DNA from: an uncultured Clostridia bacterium
GTDB lineage: Bacteria; Bacillota; Clostridia; UBA1381
Direction: 5' to 3'
Assembly: GCA_934462715.1 (NCBI GenBank)
Contig: CAKSIJ010000002.1
Coordinates: 62,001 to 126,000, forward strand
Length of the DNA: 64,000 bases
Shown: in pieces, positions 8,898-17,672 of the stretch
How positions within the stretch are numbered: position 1 is the stretch's first letter
Layout: every line of letters starts with the position of its first letter
Position numbers and translations under genes: made by a program
The notes under the pieces: model-generated
Databases searched by the model: none
Told to the model about the DNA's origin: nothing
What the model saw: only the letters and a program-made list of their open reading frames with translations

Positions 8898-11800
8898 TTA
8901 TTGCGGTAACACAACAGGCGCCGAAAGAATATTTCTTGTTTCAGTTCCGTCCATAAGATAATAATTAACCTTATATGTATCAGTAACATCAGCCGGAATC
9001 GGAATCGACGCTTTTATAATTGTTTCGGCATCGCCCTTTGCAACCTCGCCTTTTGCCATATCAAAGAACAGCTGTCTGCCTGTAGATCTGTCCGTAAGTG
9101 CAATGCCGACAAAGTAGGTTTCGCTGTCTTTTCCGGCATAGTTTCTCATATTTACGGTAGCGGTAACGCTTTGTCCCGCGTATGCTTTCAGATCGGTAAC
9201 CTTGTTTCCCGAAACATCGGTCAGCTCTGCGTCTGCCGCTACAGTCAGCGGAACGGTTTTAAATTTCAGAGAATAATCCTTATCTATATAGTATTTTCCA
9301 TCGGTCATGCTTCTGTCAAAATCAAGTGTATAGCTTGTGTTATAATCAAGCTTCTTTAAAAATCTCAGCTGACCTACGGTTTTGCCGTCCTTTTTCATTG
9401 AAGCAAAGGAATAGTCGGTTTCGGGGATTGTGTTTCCCTTATCGTCCGTTATCGTGATGCAGCCTGTTCCGAGAGTTTCTCTATCCATTGTTGTTGAGAA
9501 ATATACATCTATTTCGGGATTTACCGAAACGTCCGCAGCACCGTCCTCAATCGAATAACCGTTGATTGACGGAAGCTTATAGGATCTGATATAAACATCG
9601 TCAAGCCAGATTTCATTTTCCTTAAGCCAGTCACGCTTATCATACAATCTTGCATTATACCAATGTATTCTTCCGTTCCAGCTCTTTGCCTTGCTTGTGA
9701 TTGCTATTTCCTTTGTCTGTCCCTCGTGAAGCTTGCCGTATTCGTCATAGTACGAATAGTATGTAACCTTTGTACCTTTCTTGGCATTTACGACCTGTCT
9801 TATGTCGATAAATCCGTCAACGTCCGGCAGCTTTTGATCATAATCGGCATCAATCGTTATTCCGTCAAGCATATATCTTCTGATCTGAGTCTGGTGCTGC
9901 ATTGCCGTCAGATCGACATTATTGCTTTGATCGTATATATCGAGATTCAAAACCTTTGACAATCTTATCATTGACTTGTTAAATGCAAGCTTATATCCTA
10001 TCTCATATACAACGTTCGGGTCAAGGTCAAGTCCCTCAACGGTATTGTCTATAAACGAACTGTAGGTGTCGGCTACTCCTATATCGGGATTTCTGTAATA
10101 GCGCATATAGCTGTTTGTTCCGTCATTTACTATTTCGCTCTGCCAGTATCCGCTTGCAACGTCCTTGCCTCTTGCCTGGAAGCCGTGAGGAAGTCCGTCC
10201 TCAAAGTCCACAAGATAGAATGGATCGGATTCGCCCTCAATCCATTTTGCGTAAACGGTCATATCGCCTGTAATGCCTGTTCCGTCAAACGGCTCTGTCA
10301 GCTCCTCATAAAGATACCAGCCGTCAAATTTAAAGTAGGTTTTTGAAGAAATCGGAAGCTTTTTGATATCATCTAAGGTATAAATCGGATCTATCGCCTT
10401 ACCGCCGTTTGTTTCAAAGCTTACTATGTATTTCTTGGTCCATGCGGCATATACCTTTATATCCCCGGTAACGTTGTGACCGTCAAACGGGACTTTAAGC
10501 TCCTCATCGCTGAACCAACCGTCAAATCTGTAGCCGAATTTTTCGGCTTCGGGAAGCTCTTCGTCCTCGGGCAAGCCCTTTACCGTATAAATCGGAGCAA
10601 CGGCATTTCCGCCGTTAGACTCAAAGGAAATTTCATAAGCTTCAACCCATTTTGCATATACCGTCAGATCGTCCGTTATGTTCTTTTCGTCAAACGGAAC
10701 TGTACATTCGGAGTCTGTGTACCAGCCGTCAAATTCGTGTCTTACCTTTGTCGGAGCTTTCGGAAGCTCTATAAAGGTTTCTGTTGTCTTTATAGGACTT
10801 ACCGCAGTACCGCCCTGTGAATCAAAGGTTATTGTGTACTGTCTTGTCCATTTTGCTTTAATCAGCATATTATCGGTTATTCCTGTCGGAACAAATTCGT
10901 TTCCGTCCTCATCAAACCAACCGTCAAAAATATATCCGGTTCTTTTCGGCTTTTCCGAAATCATGGTTATTGTGCCAGTGGTTGTTTTAACCTTCTTTTG
11001 AGTTGAGCCGTCATTAAACGCACCGCCGTTGGTATCAAAGGTTACAGTGCAGGCCTTTGCCCACTTTGCATAAATTGTGCAGTCCTTGAAAAAGGTTTTT
11101 TTATTGTCGGATACTTTAACCTTTTGGGTCATTTCTTCATCCTCGTACCAACCCATAAACTCGTAGCCGTCCTCCGACGGAGTCGGAACGCTTAAGGTCA
11201 TGTTGTATTCCGAGGTTTCCGAGTAGCTTTCACCGCCGTGCCCGTTCATTTCAAAATAAACAGTCGGGTTTTTATTTATTTTTTTAACATATACATCGTC
11301 AATGAAAACGCCTCTGCCGCCCTCATAGCTGTCTATTCCGCTTTCAACCGATTCGCTTGCTATCTTTTTCGCTCCTCCCAGTCTGATGAATACCTTTTCG
11401 GGCTGTCCTCCGAGAGTTCTTCCCCAGCACGCATAATTGTTTGTTGGATTTGGTGAGCAATATGACGTTCCGTTTCTGTCTGTAAAATACTGAACGGTAC
11501 GTCCCTTATCATCGGTAATCATTCTTATTTTCATGGTTGCCCATTTTGTATCTCTTGCATAGGTATCAAGCTCAAACCACTGATCATTTCCGTTCCATCT
11601 GCCCTTTGTAGAGCCCGGATACGTATAAACGAATGCGGTTGCGCTTGAATTCAATTCCTTTCCGGCCGATGTTTTTATCGGCATGGAAATGCGCAGATTG
11701 TCAAAGGTAGTGTTATATTTAAACTTAAAGCCCAGCTCATAGCAAGTGTCGGGTTCAAGCTTTATTCCGAGATCGGCATCTATAAAATTCTTGCCGTCGC

Positions 11801-12038
11801 CTGCGTCGCTTGCGTCGGAGTAGTTATATTTCATATAACCGTTATTTTCCTCCATTACTCTTGCACCCTGCCACGAAGCGCTTGACGCAGTATCAAAAAT
11901 CGAATCGTAGCTGTCGTTATCGAAGGTTTCGCGGTAGATATACTCGTCCGCTTCCTCCTCTGCCATAACCGCTGTCGGTATAACCGAAGCAAGCATGATT
12001 GCGCCCATAGTGCCTGCCATAATTTTTTTCAATTTCAT
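8898..12038 (-). CDS. Large secreted protein with lectin-like domains, five InlB B repeats and an Ig-like domain
   Basis: This 1046-residue protein starts with a signal peptide (cleavage near AVMAEE) after a GAGGAGG site. Residues 30-255 form a jelly-roll-like domain that opens with ETFDNDSYD and includes FIDADLGIKL. Residues about 265-620 hold five B repeats (Flg_new/InlB type), each with an F-x-x-NGG core and ending in YAKW or a close variant. A second jelly-roll-like domain spans about 625-850. A bacterial Ig-like (Big_5/SbsA) domain with DVSVNPEIDVYFSTTMDR follows. There is no LPXTG, SLH or dockerin signal, so attachment is unclear. It is a tandem paralog of the next gene upstream. A carbohydrate-binding or adhesive role in the locus is inferred. 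Confidence 0.8.
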   Translation of the reverse strand: MKLKKIMAGTMGAIMLASVIPTAVMAEEEADEYIYRETFDNDSYDSIFDTASSASWQGARVMEENNGYMKYNYSDASDAGDGKNFIDADLGIKLEPDTCYELGFKFKYNTTFDNLRISMPIKTSAGKELNSSATAFVYTYPGSTKGRWNGNDQWFELDTYARDTKWATMKIRMITDDKGRTVQYFTDRNGTSYCSPNPTNNYACWGRTLGGQPEKVFIRLGGAKKIASESVESGIDSYEGGRGVFIDDVYVKKINKNPTVYFEMNGHGGESYSETSEYNMTLSVPTPSEDGYEFMGWYEDEEMTQKVKVSDNKKTFFKDCTIYAKWAKACTVTFDTNGGAFNDGSTQKKVKTTTGTITMISEKPKRTGYIFDGWFDEDGNEFVPTGITDNMLIKAKWTRQYTITFDSQGGTAVSPIKTTETFIELPKAPTKVRHEFDGWYTDSECTVPFDEKNITDDLTVYAKWVEAYEISFESNGGNAVAPIYTVKGLPEDEELPEAEKFGYRFDGWFSDEELKVPFDGHNVTGDIKVYAAWTKKYIVSFETNGGKAIDPIYTLDDIKKLPISSKTYFKFDGWYLYEELTEPFDGTGITGDMTVYAKWIEGESDPFYLVDFEDGLPHGFQARGKDVASGYWQSEIVNDGTNSYMRYYRNPDIGVADTYSSFIDNTVEGLDLDPNVVYEIGYKLAFNKSMIRLSKVLNLDIYDQSNNVDLTAMQHQTQIRRYMLDGITIDADYDQKLPDVDGFIDIRQVVNAKKGTKVTYYSYYDEYGKLHEGQTKEIAITSKAKSWNGRIHWYNARLYDKRDWLKENEIWLDDVYIRSYKLPSINGYSIEDGAADVSVNPEIDVYFSTTMDRETLGTGCITITDDKGNTIPETDYSFASMKKDGKTVGQLRFLKKLDYNTSYTLDFDRSMTDGKYYIDKDYSLKFKTVPLTVAADAELTDVSGNKVTDLKAYAGQSVTATVNMRNYAGKDSETYFVGIALTDRSTGRQLFFDMAKGEVAKGDAETIIKASIPIPADVTDTYKVNYYLMDGTETRNILSAPVVLPQ

Positions 12039-12078
12039 TATGCATATTCCTCCTCTTTCTGCAAATAAATTATAGCTT

Positions 12079-12127
12079 TTATTCTCCGCACGGACGGATT
12101 TTCACCGTCCGCACGGAAAGAATAATT
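12079..12127 (-). promoter_or_regulatory. Intercistronic hairpin between the two InlB-repeat genes
   Basis: CGGACGG (12091-12097) and CCGTCCG (12105-12111) form a 7-bp stem. Flanking TTATTCT and AGAATAA extend it with a small internal loop. No T-run follows on the minus strand, so it fits an mRNA-stabilising or partial-termination element better than a full terminator. Confidence 0.45.
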
Positions 12128-12134
12128 TACATTG

Positions 12135-15100
12135 TTACTTAACAATATCGGTCTTAACCGTAAGCGGTTTTAGAGTTGATAAATCGTCAAGCATAATCAT
12201 ATCGAGAGCGGTTGCTCCCTCGGGGACGGTCAATGTTGCCGAAACGCCGGTTTCTTCCTCATTTTCCGCTGTCGCACCGGTTTGAGCCTGTGCGTTCTTT
12301 AATGCATTCCCGTTTCTGAAGCTGTAAACAGATGTAAAAGGCACCGAAACGGTTGTGCCGTTGTGGTTAACCTTAAACGATACCGTAACCTCCTTGCCCG
12401 AAACGCTGCTCAAATCAGTTACCGCATTTCCCTCGCTGTCCTTAACGCTTGCGTCCGTTACCGTAAGCTTTAAGCCTGCGGTTGTAAATGCCGAGGTTGT
12501 GTCCTTAGCAAGAGATGAATAAAGATTTGCAATCGCACTCTTAACGGTAACGGTATAATTTCTGTTAAATTCAAGATTTTTTTTGAAAGTAATTTTTGCA
12601 ACAGTGTGTCTGTTACCGTCAAGAATTACTTCAACCGTGTAATCGTTCTTATCAATGTCGAACGATCCGTTGTTTATCACAAAGTTATCCTTTGTTACCG
12701 TATCTTTTTTCATTTCCGAATCAAAGCTTACAAGGATTTCGGATCTTACGCTCACGTTTGCAGAACCGTTATCGGGTGTAATTGATACAACGTGCGGCTC
12801 GCTCTGCCATCTTGCATAGATTGTGGTATCCTTTGAAATGTAGTTGTTGTCAAACGGAACTGTCAAAGCTTCGTTTGTGAACCAGCCTGCAAATGTATAA
12901 TTTTCTTTAATCGGATCTGCCGGGATTGCGCTTTCGTCTATAAGACCGCTTGCATTTGTTTCAACCGTTTTGGGTTCTGTTGTCATATCCTCGAATATAC
13001 CGCCGTTCGGATTAAAGGTTGCCTTGCTTCTTACGATAGGTCTTAAATAAACATCGTCAATGTAAAATTCCGTTCCGACAATCGCTGTACCGCCGGTTGC
13101 TCCGAGAGAACTGCCTATTTCAAAGTAAGTTACACCCGTATAATCGTATGTGGCTTCATCAATTTTTGCAGATGTTCCCTCATAAGTAATCTGCTGATGA
13201 TTTCCCTCTTTATCGTCATAGTCGATATATACGGTATAAGTCATTGTTTCATCGTCTGAATTCAATACAAAACGAACGTCCGCAAGACCGTTAATATCGG
13301 TGTAATTAATTCCCGGGATTAAATTTCCCCACATCTTTATATTTTTCTGTCCCGGATTTAAGAACATATGCAGCAATGTTTTATTTGCATTTGTTTGAGT
13401 TCCCTTAATTCTTGCTTCTGTAATAAGCTTAAAGTTCAGCACCGTATCTATTTTTGCAGGGTCAAGCTTAAATCCGAATTCATATGCGTTACTGTCTGCT
13501 TTAAACTTCAAGCCGCTGAACGCATGATTAACAATAGTTTCGCCGAAATCGTTATCCTTTTCGGTCGAATATTTCATAACCCAATTTCCGTCATCTTTCT
13601 GAACTCTTTGTGAAACAAAACCTCCGGTAGTTGTTGTCTTGTTGAAGTCCTCTGCATAGCTTTCGCTTTCAAAGTCCTCATAGCCTGTATAAACCGCCCA
13701 TTTGGCATAAACGGTAATATCTGATGTAATGTTCTTTCCGTCAAACTTGTTTGTAAGCTCGGAGTCAGTAAACCAGCCGAGGAACGGGAAGCCGTTCTTG
13801 ACCGGAGTCGGAAGCGTGATTTCTCCTGTGTAGGTATCTATCGGAGAAACAGCCTCTCCGCCGTTTGTTTCAAAGGTTACTGTATAAATCTTTGTCCATT
13901 TAGCGCTGACCTCGCAAGCTGCCGAAACATTTCTCGGATTGAACTGCGAACCGTCGGCATTGAACCAACCTTCAAAATGATAGCCGCTTCTTGTCGGTTC
14001 TTCGGGAAGCTCTACAACTCCCGATTTTGAATCTATTACCTTTGTTGCTTCGCCGTCCGAGAATGTTCCGTCATTTGCGTTGAAGGTTACCTTTACATCG
14101 GAAGCAAGCTTTTGGAAATAGATGTTGTCAATAGCAAATTTTGATTCAGTACGGCTTGAAGCATTTGCAAAGTTTACTGCCGTAAATGTGTAATCGGTTG
14201 ATGCTGCAAGTGCTGTCAGATTTGCATCGGAAATTGATATTGGATTTTCAAGCTCTTCGTGATAGCTAACACCGTCTTTAACCCAATCAAAGCCCATTGT
14301 CAAATTAACTTTCTTATTAGTTTTGTCAATTGAGAAAATTCCGCTGACATCAACAAAATCCCCTACATTGATAATATTTACATTAGGCACATATACATTT
14401 CCTTTTTCAATTCTTACGGTACCACCCGGAAGCATATTGAACTTTGCCAGAATCTGATTTTTATTTTTAAAAGCAAATTCAATATGCGATGTCATTTTAT
14501 CAACCTTGAGTCTGAGTCCGAATTTGTATTCGCTTCCATTTTCAAGATCAAGCGCCGGTGCTGTTATATTCTTCAGATATATGTTGCCGTTTATATTCTG
14601 AAATATATCCGGGTTTACATACTGCATTGCACTGTTTCCGCCGGAAGTGACAACCTCGTTTGTCCAGCCTTTTCCTTTTGCCCATGTTGTTGCGTCAAAA
14701 TCGCCTGTTGCCTGATACTCAAAATCTTCGTAATAGTAATATGAAGTATCAAACTTTGCATACAAGTCCGTAGTTTCTTTGGTTGCGCTTGTAAAGCGGT
14801 TGGTAAGGCTTTCGTCGGTATACCAACCCATAAATGCACCGGCATTTTCAACCTCTTTTTTCGGCAGCCTTGTTTCGCCCTTTACAACCTTTATATCCTC
14901 GGTTGTATCGCCGTAGTGCAATTTTATTATCACGTTGTCCGCATCTGCGCTCCATTTAGCGTAGAGGGTCATATTGCTTGTAACTTTTGTGTCCCTGTTA
15001 AATACTGTTGTAAACTCAGGGTCTGTGTACCAGTCAACAAACAGGTGTCCCTCTTTTGTCGGGTTCTCCGGCATAACAACCTTGCTGCCCTCATCAACCG

Positions 15101-16118
15101 TCTGATCCGCTATATTATCTCCGCCGTCTGTGTTAAATGTGATTTTGTAGTTCTTTATCCATTTAGCATAGAAGGTCGAATCTTCAAAACAGCTGACGTT
15201 TGTCTCGGCTTTTGTCTTTAATGATTCATTATAGTACCAACCCAAGAATGAATAGCCGTCCGCTGTCGGTGTTGGAAGTGTTAATACCGTATTGAACTCC
15301 GGACTAACCGTATAATTATCGCCATGTCCGTTAAGATTCAAGGTTATTGTCGGTGCTGTGTTTATCTCTTTAACATAAATTTCGTCAATTAAAATACCTC
15401 TGCCGCCGGTATAACCAGTAGCTGCGGCTTCAGTGTCAGCATTTGCAACAGCACCTGCTCCTCCTAATTTAATTCCTACATTTGTTGCCGTAAACCCAAG
15501 CTTTTTTGACTGTCCGACAGGATACGTCCATGTACATTTGTTGCTTGTCGGATTCGGAAGACAACCGTATGATCCGTCATCAAATACAAAGTATTGGGCA
15601 ATATTGCCTTGTGAGTCAGTATAAAACCTCTCTCTCAAAGAAGTCCATTTACCGTTTCTTGCCCACGAACTTGTTTTAAACCATTGATCCCATGCCCCTG
15701 CATATCCCTGAGTTCCATTTACATTTTTAACATATAATTTTTCGTCCGATTTACTGTCATTTTTAACCGGCATGGATATTTTAAGGCCTTTCAAGGTTGT
15801 ATTGTACTGTACCTTAAAACCAATCTCATACCACTTATTCGCTTCAAGCGTTATACCCAAATCCTTATCAATAAAATACTCGCCGATATTTTCAGCCGAA
15901 GCGTCTGTATAGTTATATTTCATATATCCGTTTTCTCTTGTTGCAGTCCATGCAGAGCCCTCCGCCGTATCAAAAATCTTATCATATGTATCGCCGTCAA
16001 ATGTTTCATGATACAAATACTTATCCTCTGCCGTTCCCTCGGCAAGCACGCTTACCGGCATAACCGATACAAGCATTGCTGCGCTCAAAAATCCTGGAAA
16101 AAATCTTTTTTTATTCAT
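12135..16118 (-). CDS. Very large secreted protein with three lectin-like domains and interleaved InlB B repeats
   Basis: The protein has 1327 residues with a signal peptide ending near VSVLAEG and an AAGGAGG site before the ATG. The first domain (about 30-255) is clearly paralogous to that of the downstream protein: both share NGYMKYNY and an FID-DLGI-LE pattern. Three B repeats follow (about 255-440), then a second jelly-roll-like domain (about 440-680), two B repeats, a third jelly-roll-like domain (about 840-1060), one B repeat, and a Big_5 Ig-like domain near 1110-1210 (NVSRSEILVSFDSEMKK-like). No cell-wall anchor motif is seen. The alternation of binding modules and spacers suggests a multivalent glycan-binding surface protein; this is inference. 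Confidence 0.8.
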   Translation of the reverse strand: MNKKRFFPGFLSAAMLVSVMPVSVLAEGTAEDKYLYHETFDGDTYDKIFDTAEGSAWTATRENGYMKYNYTDASAENIGEYFIDKDLGITLEANKWYEIGFKVQYNTTLKGLKISMPVKNDSKSDEKLYVKNVNGTQGYAGAWDQWFKTSSWARNGKWTSLRERFYTDSQGNIAQYFVFDDGSYGCLPNPTSNKCTWTYPVGQSKKLGFTATNVGIKLGGAGAVANADTEAAATGYTGGRGILIDEIYVKEINTAPTITLNLNGHGDNYTVSPEFNTVLTLPTPTADGYSFLGWYYNESLKTKAETNVSCFEDSTFYAKWIKNYKITFNTDGGDNIADQTVDEGSKVVMPENPTKEGHLFVDWYTDPEFTTVFNRDTKVTSNMTLYAKWSADADNVIIKLHYGDTTEDIKVVKGETRLPKKEVENAGAFMGWYTDESLTNRFTSATKETTDLYAKFDTSYYYYEDFEYQATGDFDATTWAKGKGWTNEVVTSGGNSAMQYVNPDIFQNINGNIYLKNITAPALDLENGSEYKFGLRLKVDKMTSHIEFAFKNKNQILAKFNMLPGGTVRIEKGNVYVPNVNIINVGDFVDVSGIFSIDKTNKKVNLTMGFDWVKDGVSYHEELENPISISDANLTALAASTDYTFTAVNFANASSRTESKFAIDNIYFQKLASDVKVTFNANDGTFSDGEATKVIDSKSGVVELPEEPTRSGYHFEGWFNADGSQFNPRNVSAACEVSAKWTKIYTVTFETNGGEAVSPIDTYTGEITLPTPVKNGFPFLGWFTDSELTNKFDGKNITSDITVYAKWAVYTGYEDFESESYAEDFNKTTTTGGFVSQRVQKDDGNWVMKYSTEKDNDFGETIVNHAFSGLKFKADSNAYEFGFKLDPAKIDTVLNFKLITEARIKGTQTNANKTLLHMFLNPGQKNIKMWGNLIPGINYTDINGLADVRFVLNSDDETMTYTVYIDYDDKEGNHQQITYEGTSAKIDEATYDYTGVTYFEIGSSLGATGGTAIVGTEFYIDDVYLRPIVRSKATFNPNGGIFEDMTTEPKTVETNASGLIDESAIPADPIKENYTFAGWFTNEALTVPFDNNYISKDTTIYARWQSEPHVVSITPDNGSANVSVRSEILVSFDSEMKKDTVTKDNFVINNGSFDIDKNDYTVEVILDGNRHTVAKITFKKNLEFNRNYTVTVKSAIANLYSSLAKDTTSAFTTAGLKLTVTDASVKDSEGNAVTDLSSVSGKEVTVSFKVNHNGTTVSVPFTSVYSFRNGNALKNAQAQTGATAENEEETGVSATLTVPEGATALDMIMLDDLSTLKPLTVKTDIVK

Positions 16119-16132
16119 TTATCATTTCCTCC

Positions 16133-17608
16133 TTACTTTTGTTTTTTCAAAAGAAATTCATTAATTTGTTTTTCAAACTCACGTTTGATTTTTTCCGCCC
16201 CTGCGGCTCTTAATTCCTCGTCAAGCTTATCCCAATACTTGTTGGGATTTTCTGTCCCCGAATAGATAACAACGTATCTGTCGAGAACCTCCCAGCACTT
16301 TGCAAATTCTCCCGTCAGCATAGATGTGTCGGGCGCAAATCCCGTGATAGGAGATTTAATTGCTGTATCGTTGATTTTCTTTGTCTGCTCCCACACGTCC
16401 ACGCTTTCGCCGCTGTCCGTGCAGACTATAAACTGATTTCCAAACAGCCATGTCGGGCATGAAAATATGTTATTGCTTCTCTCGGCAACGTTATCCGATA
16501 TTTTTTTGTAGTTCTTGTTTTCTATACCGTATGTAATAAGATTCAAAATATCGGGCTCGGTATTGACAAGCTCCAAAAGCTTAATCGCTTCAACAGGGTG
16601 CTTTGACGTACTGCAAATGCCTGTCATCGCTCCTTGAACGCTCAAAGACGACATATACGGCTTTGAAATCGGAACGGCATATACATCATTTCCCGTCAGC
16701 AGCTTACGCTGATTTTCGATTCCGGGCTTATAGGTTTCAAACCACATTGCATATCTTCCGTCCGCCAGCTCGCCTTCGGTATCGTTGGCTATGGCAATAT
16801 CCTTTCGGATATATCCCTTTGAATACCATTCATAAATTTTCTGCGCCGCAGCCTTTCGCTGTTCGTCCTCGGTTGCGATTTTAACCTTTATCTCTCCGTC
16901 AACATTTTTAACGTATACTCCGGCATATGACATCTCCCGAAATTCGTTTGAATCAACCGAAGTCATTCCGTCGGGTCCCCAGTTTATTCTCACCGGGTAA
17001 ACGTCCGGTTCGTTTTGCTTCAGCTTTTCCAAAAGAGGCTCAACATCGCCAACCGACCTTACCTTGCTTACATCGAAATTGTACTTATCCGCTAAATCCT
17101 TTAATATTACAAGCGCTGTTGACGCTGCTTCAATCTGCTGATTTGGGACTGCATAAATTTTGCCGTTAACCCTTGCTCCGTCCCATAAATAGTCGGGCAG
17201 GCTTTCCCGAAGCCCGGGAGTATAATCCAACAGTTCTCCCAATTCAAGCAGTCCGCCGTCATTAACCCTTGCACGGTAATCGTCCATGTACCCGGTAAAG
17301 CATAAATCTGGTGCGTTCCCGGCTTCAATCAGTGCGTTCACTCTTTTCGTATAATCATTGCTGTTTAAAAATTCTACATTAACCTTAACGCCCAGACGTT
17401 TTGTTGTTATATCGTTTATTCTGTTTTCAACCTCATCAAACCCTGCAATTTCATCATACGGAACAACCCATGTAAGCTCGGTTGTTTATTCGTTTTTCGC
17501 ACAGCAGCTGTATATGCTGACAGCCAAAGCCGCCGAAAGTATTGATAAAAGAAGCTTTTTTGCCGTTTTCTTCTTCCCTCCTTTCTCAAAAAATGATTCA
17601 TTTTTCAT
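16133..17608 (-). pseudogene. Sugar-binding lipoprotein interrupted by one in-frame TAA (second LplA-like protein)
   Basis: An ATG at 17608 preceded by AAAGGAG begins a lipoprotein signal peptide (SILSAALAVSIYSCCAKNE). The frame then meets TAA at 17486-17488. Beyond the stop the same frame continues without any shift as TTELTWVVPYDEIAGFDEVE and on through a complete binding protein to 16133. The join aligns with the intact paralog at 5207-6628, where SSCGQKKEDE leads into TLTWCLP. A GTG at 17341 could start a 402-residue remnant, but that would lack the signal peptide and the first strands. The C-terminal region again resembles DUF3502. A single point mutation or base-call error explains it; read-through is not excluded. 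Confidence 0.82.
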
Positions 17609-17672
17609 AGTCACCACTCCTTTAAAAATTAATCTGTATTTCAGGATTCTATCCGAAATAAGCAACATGATA

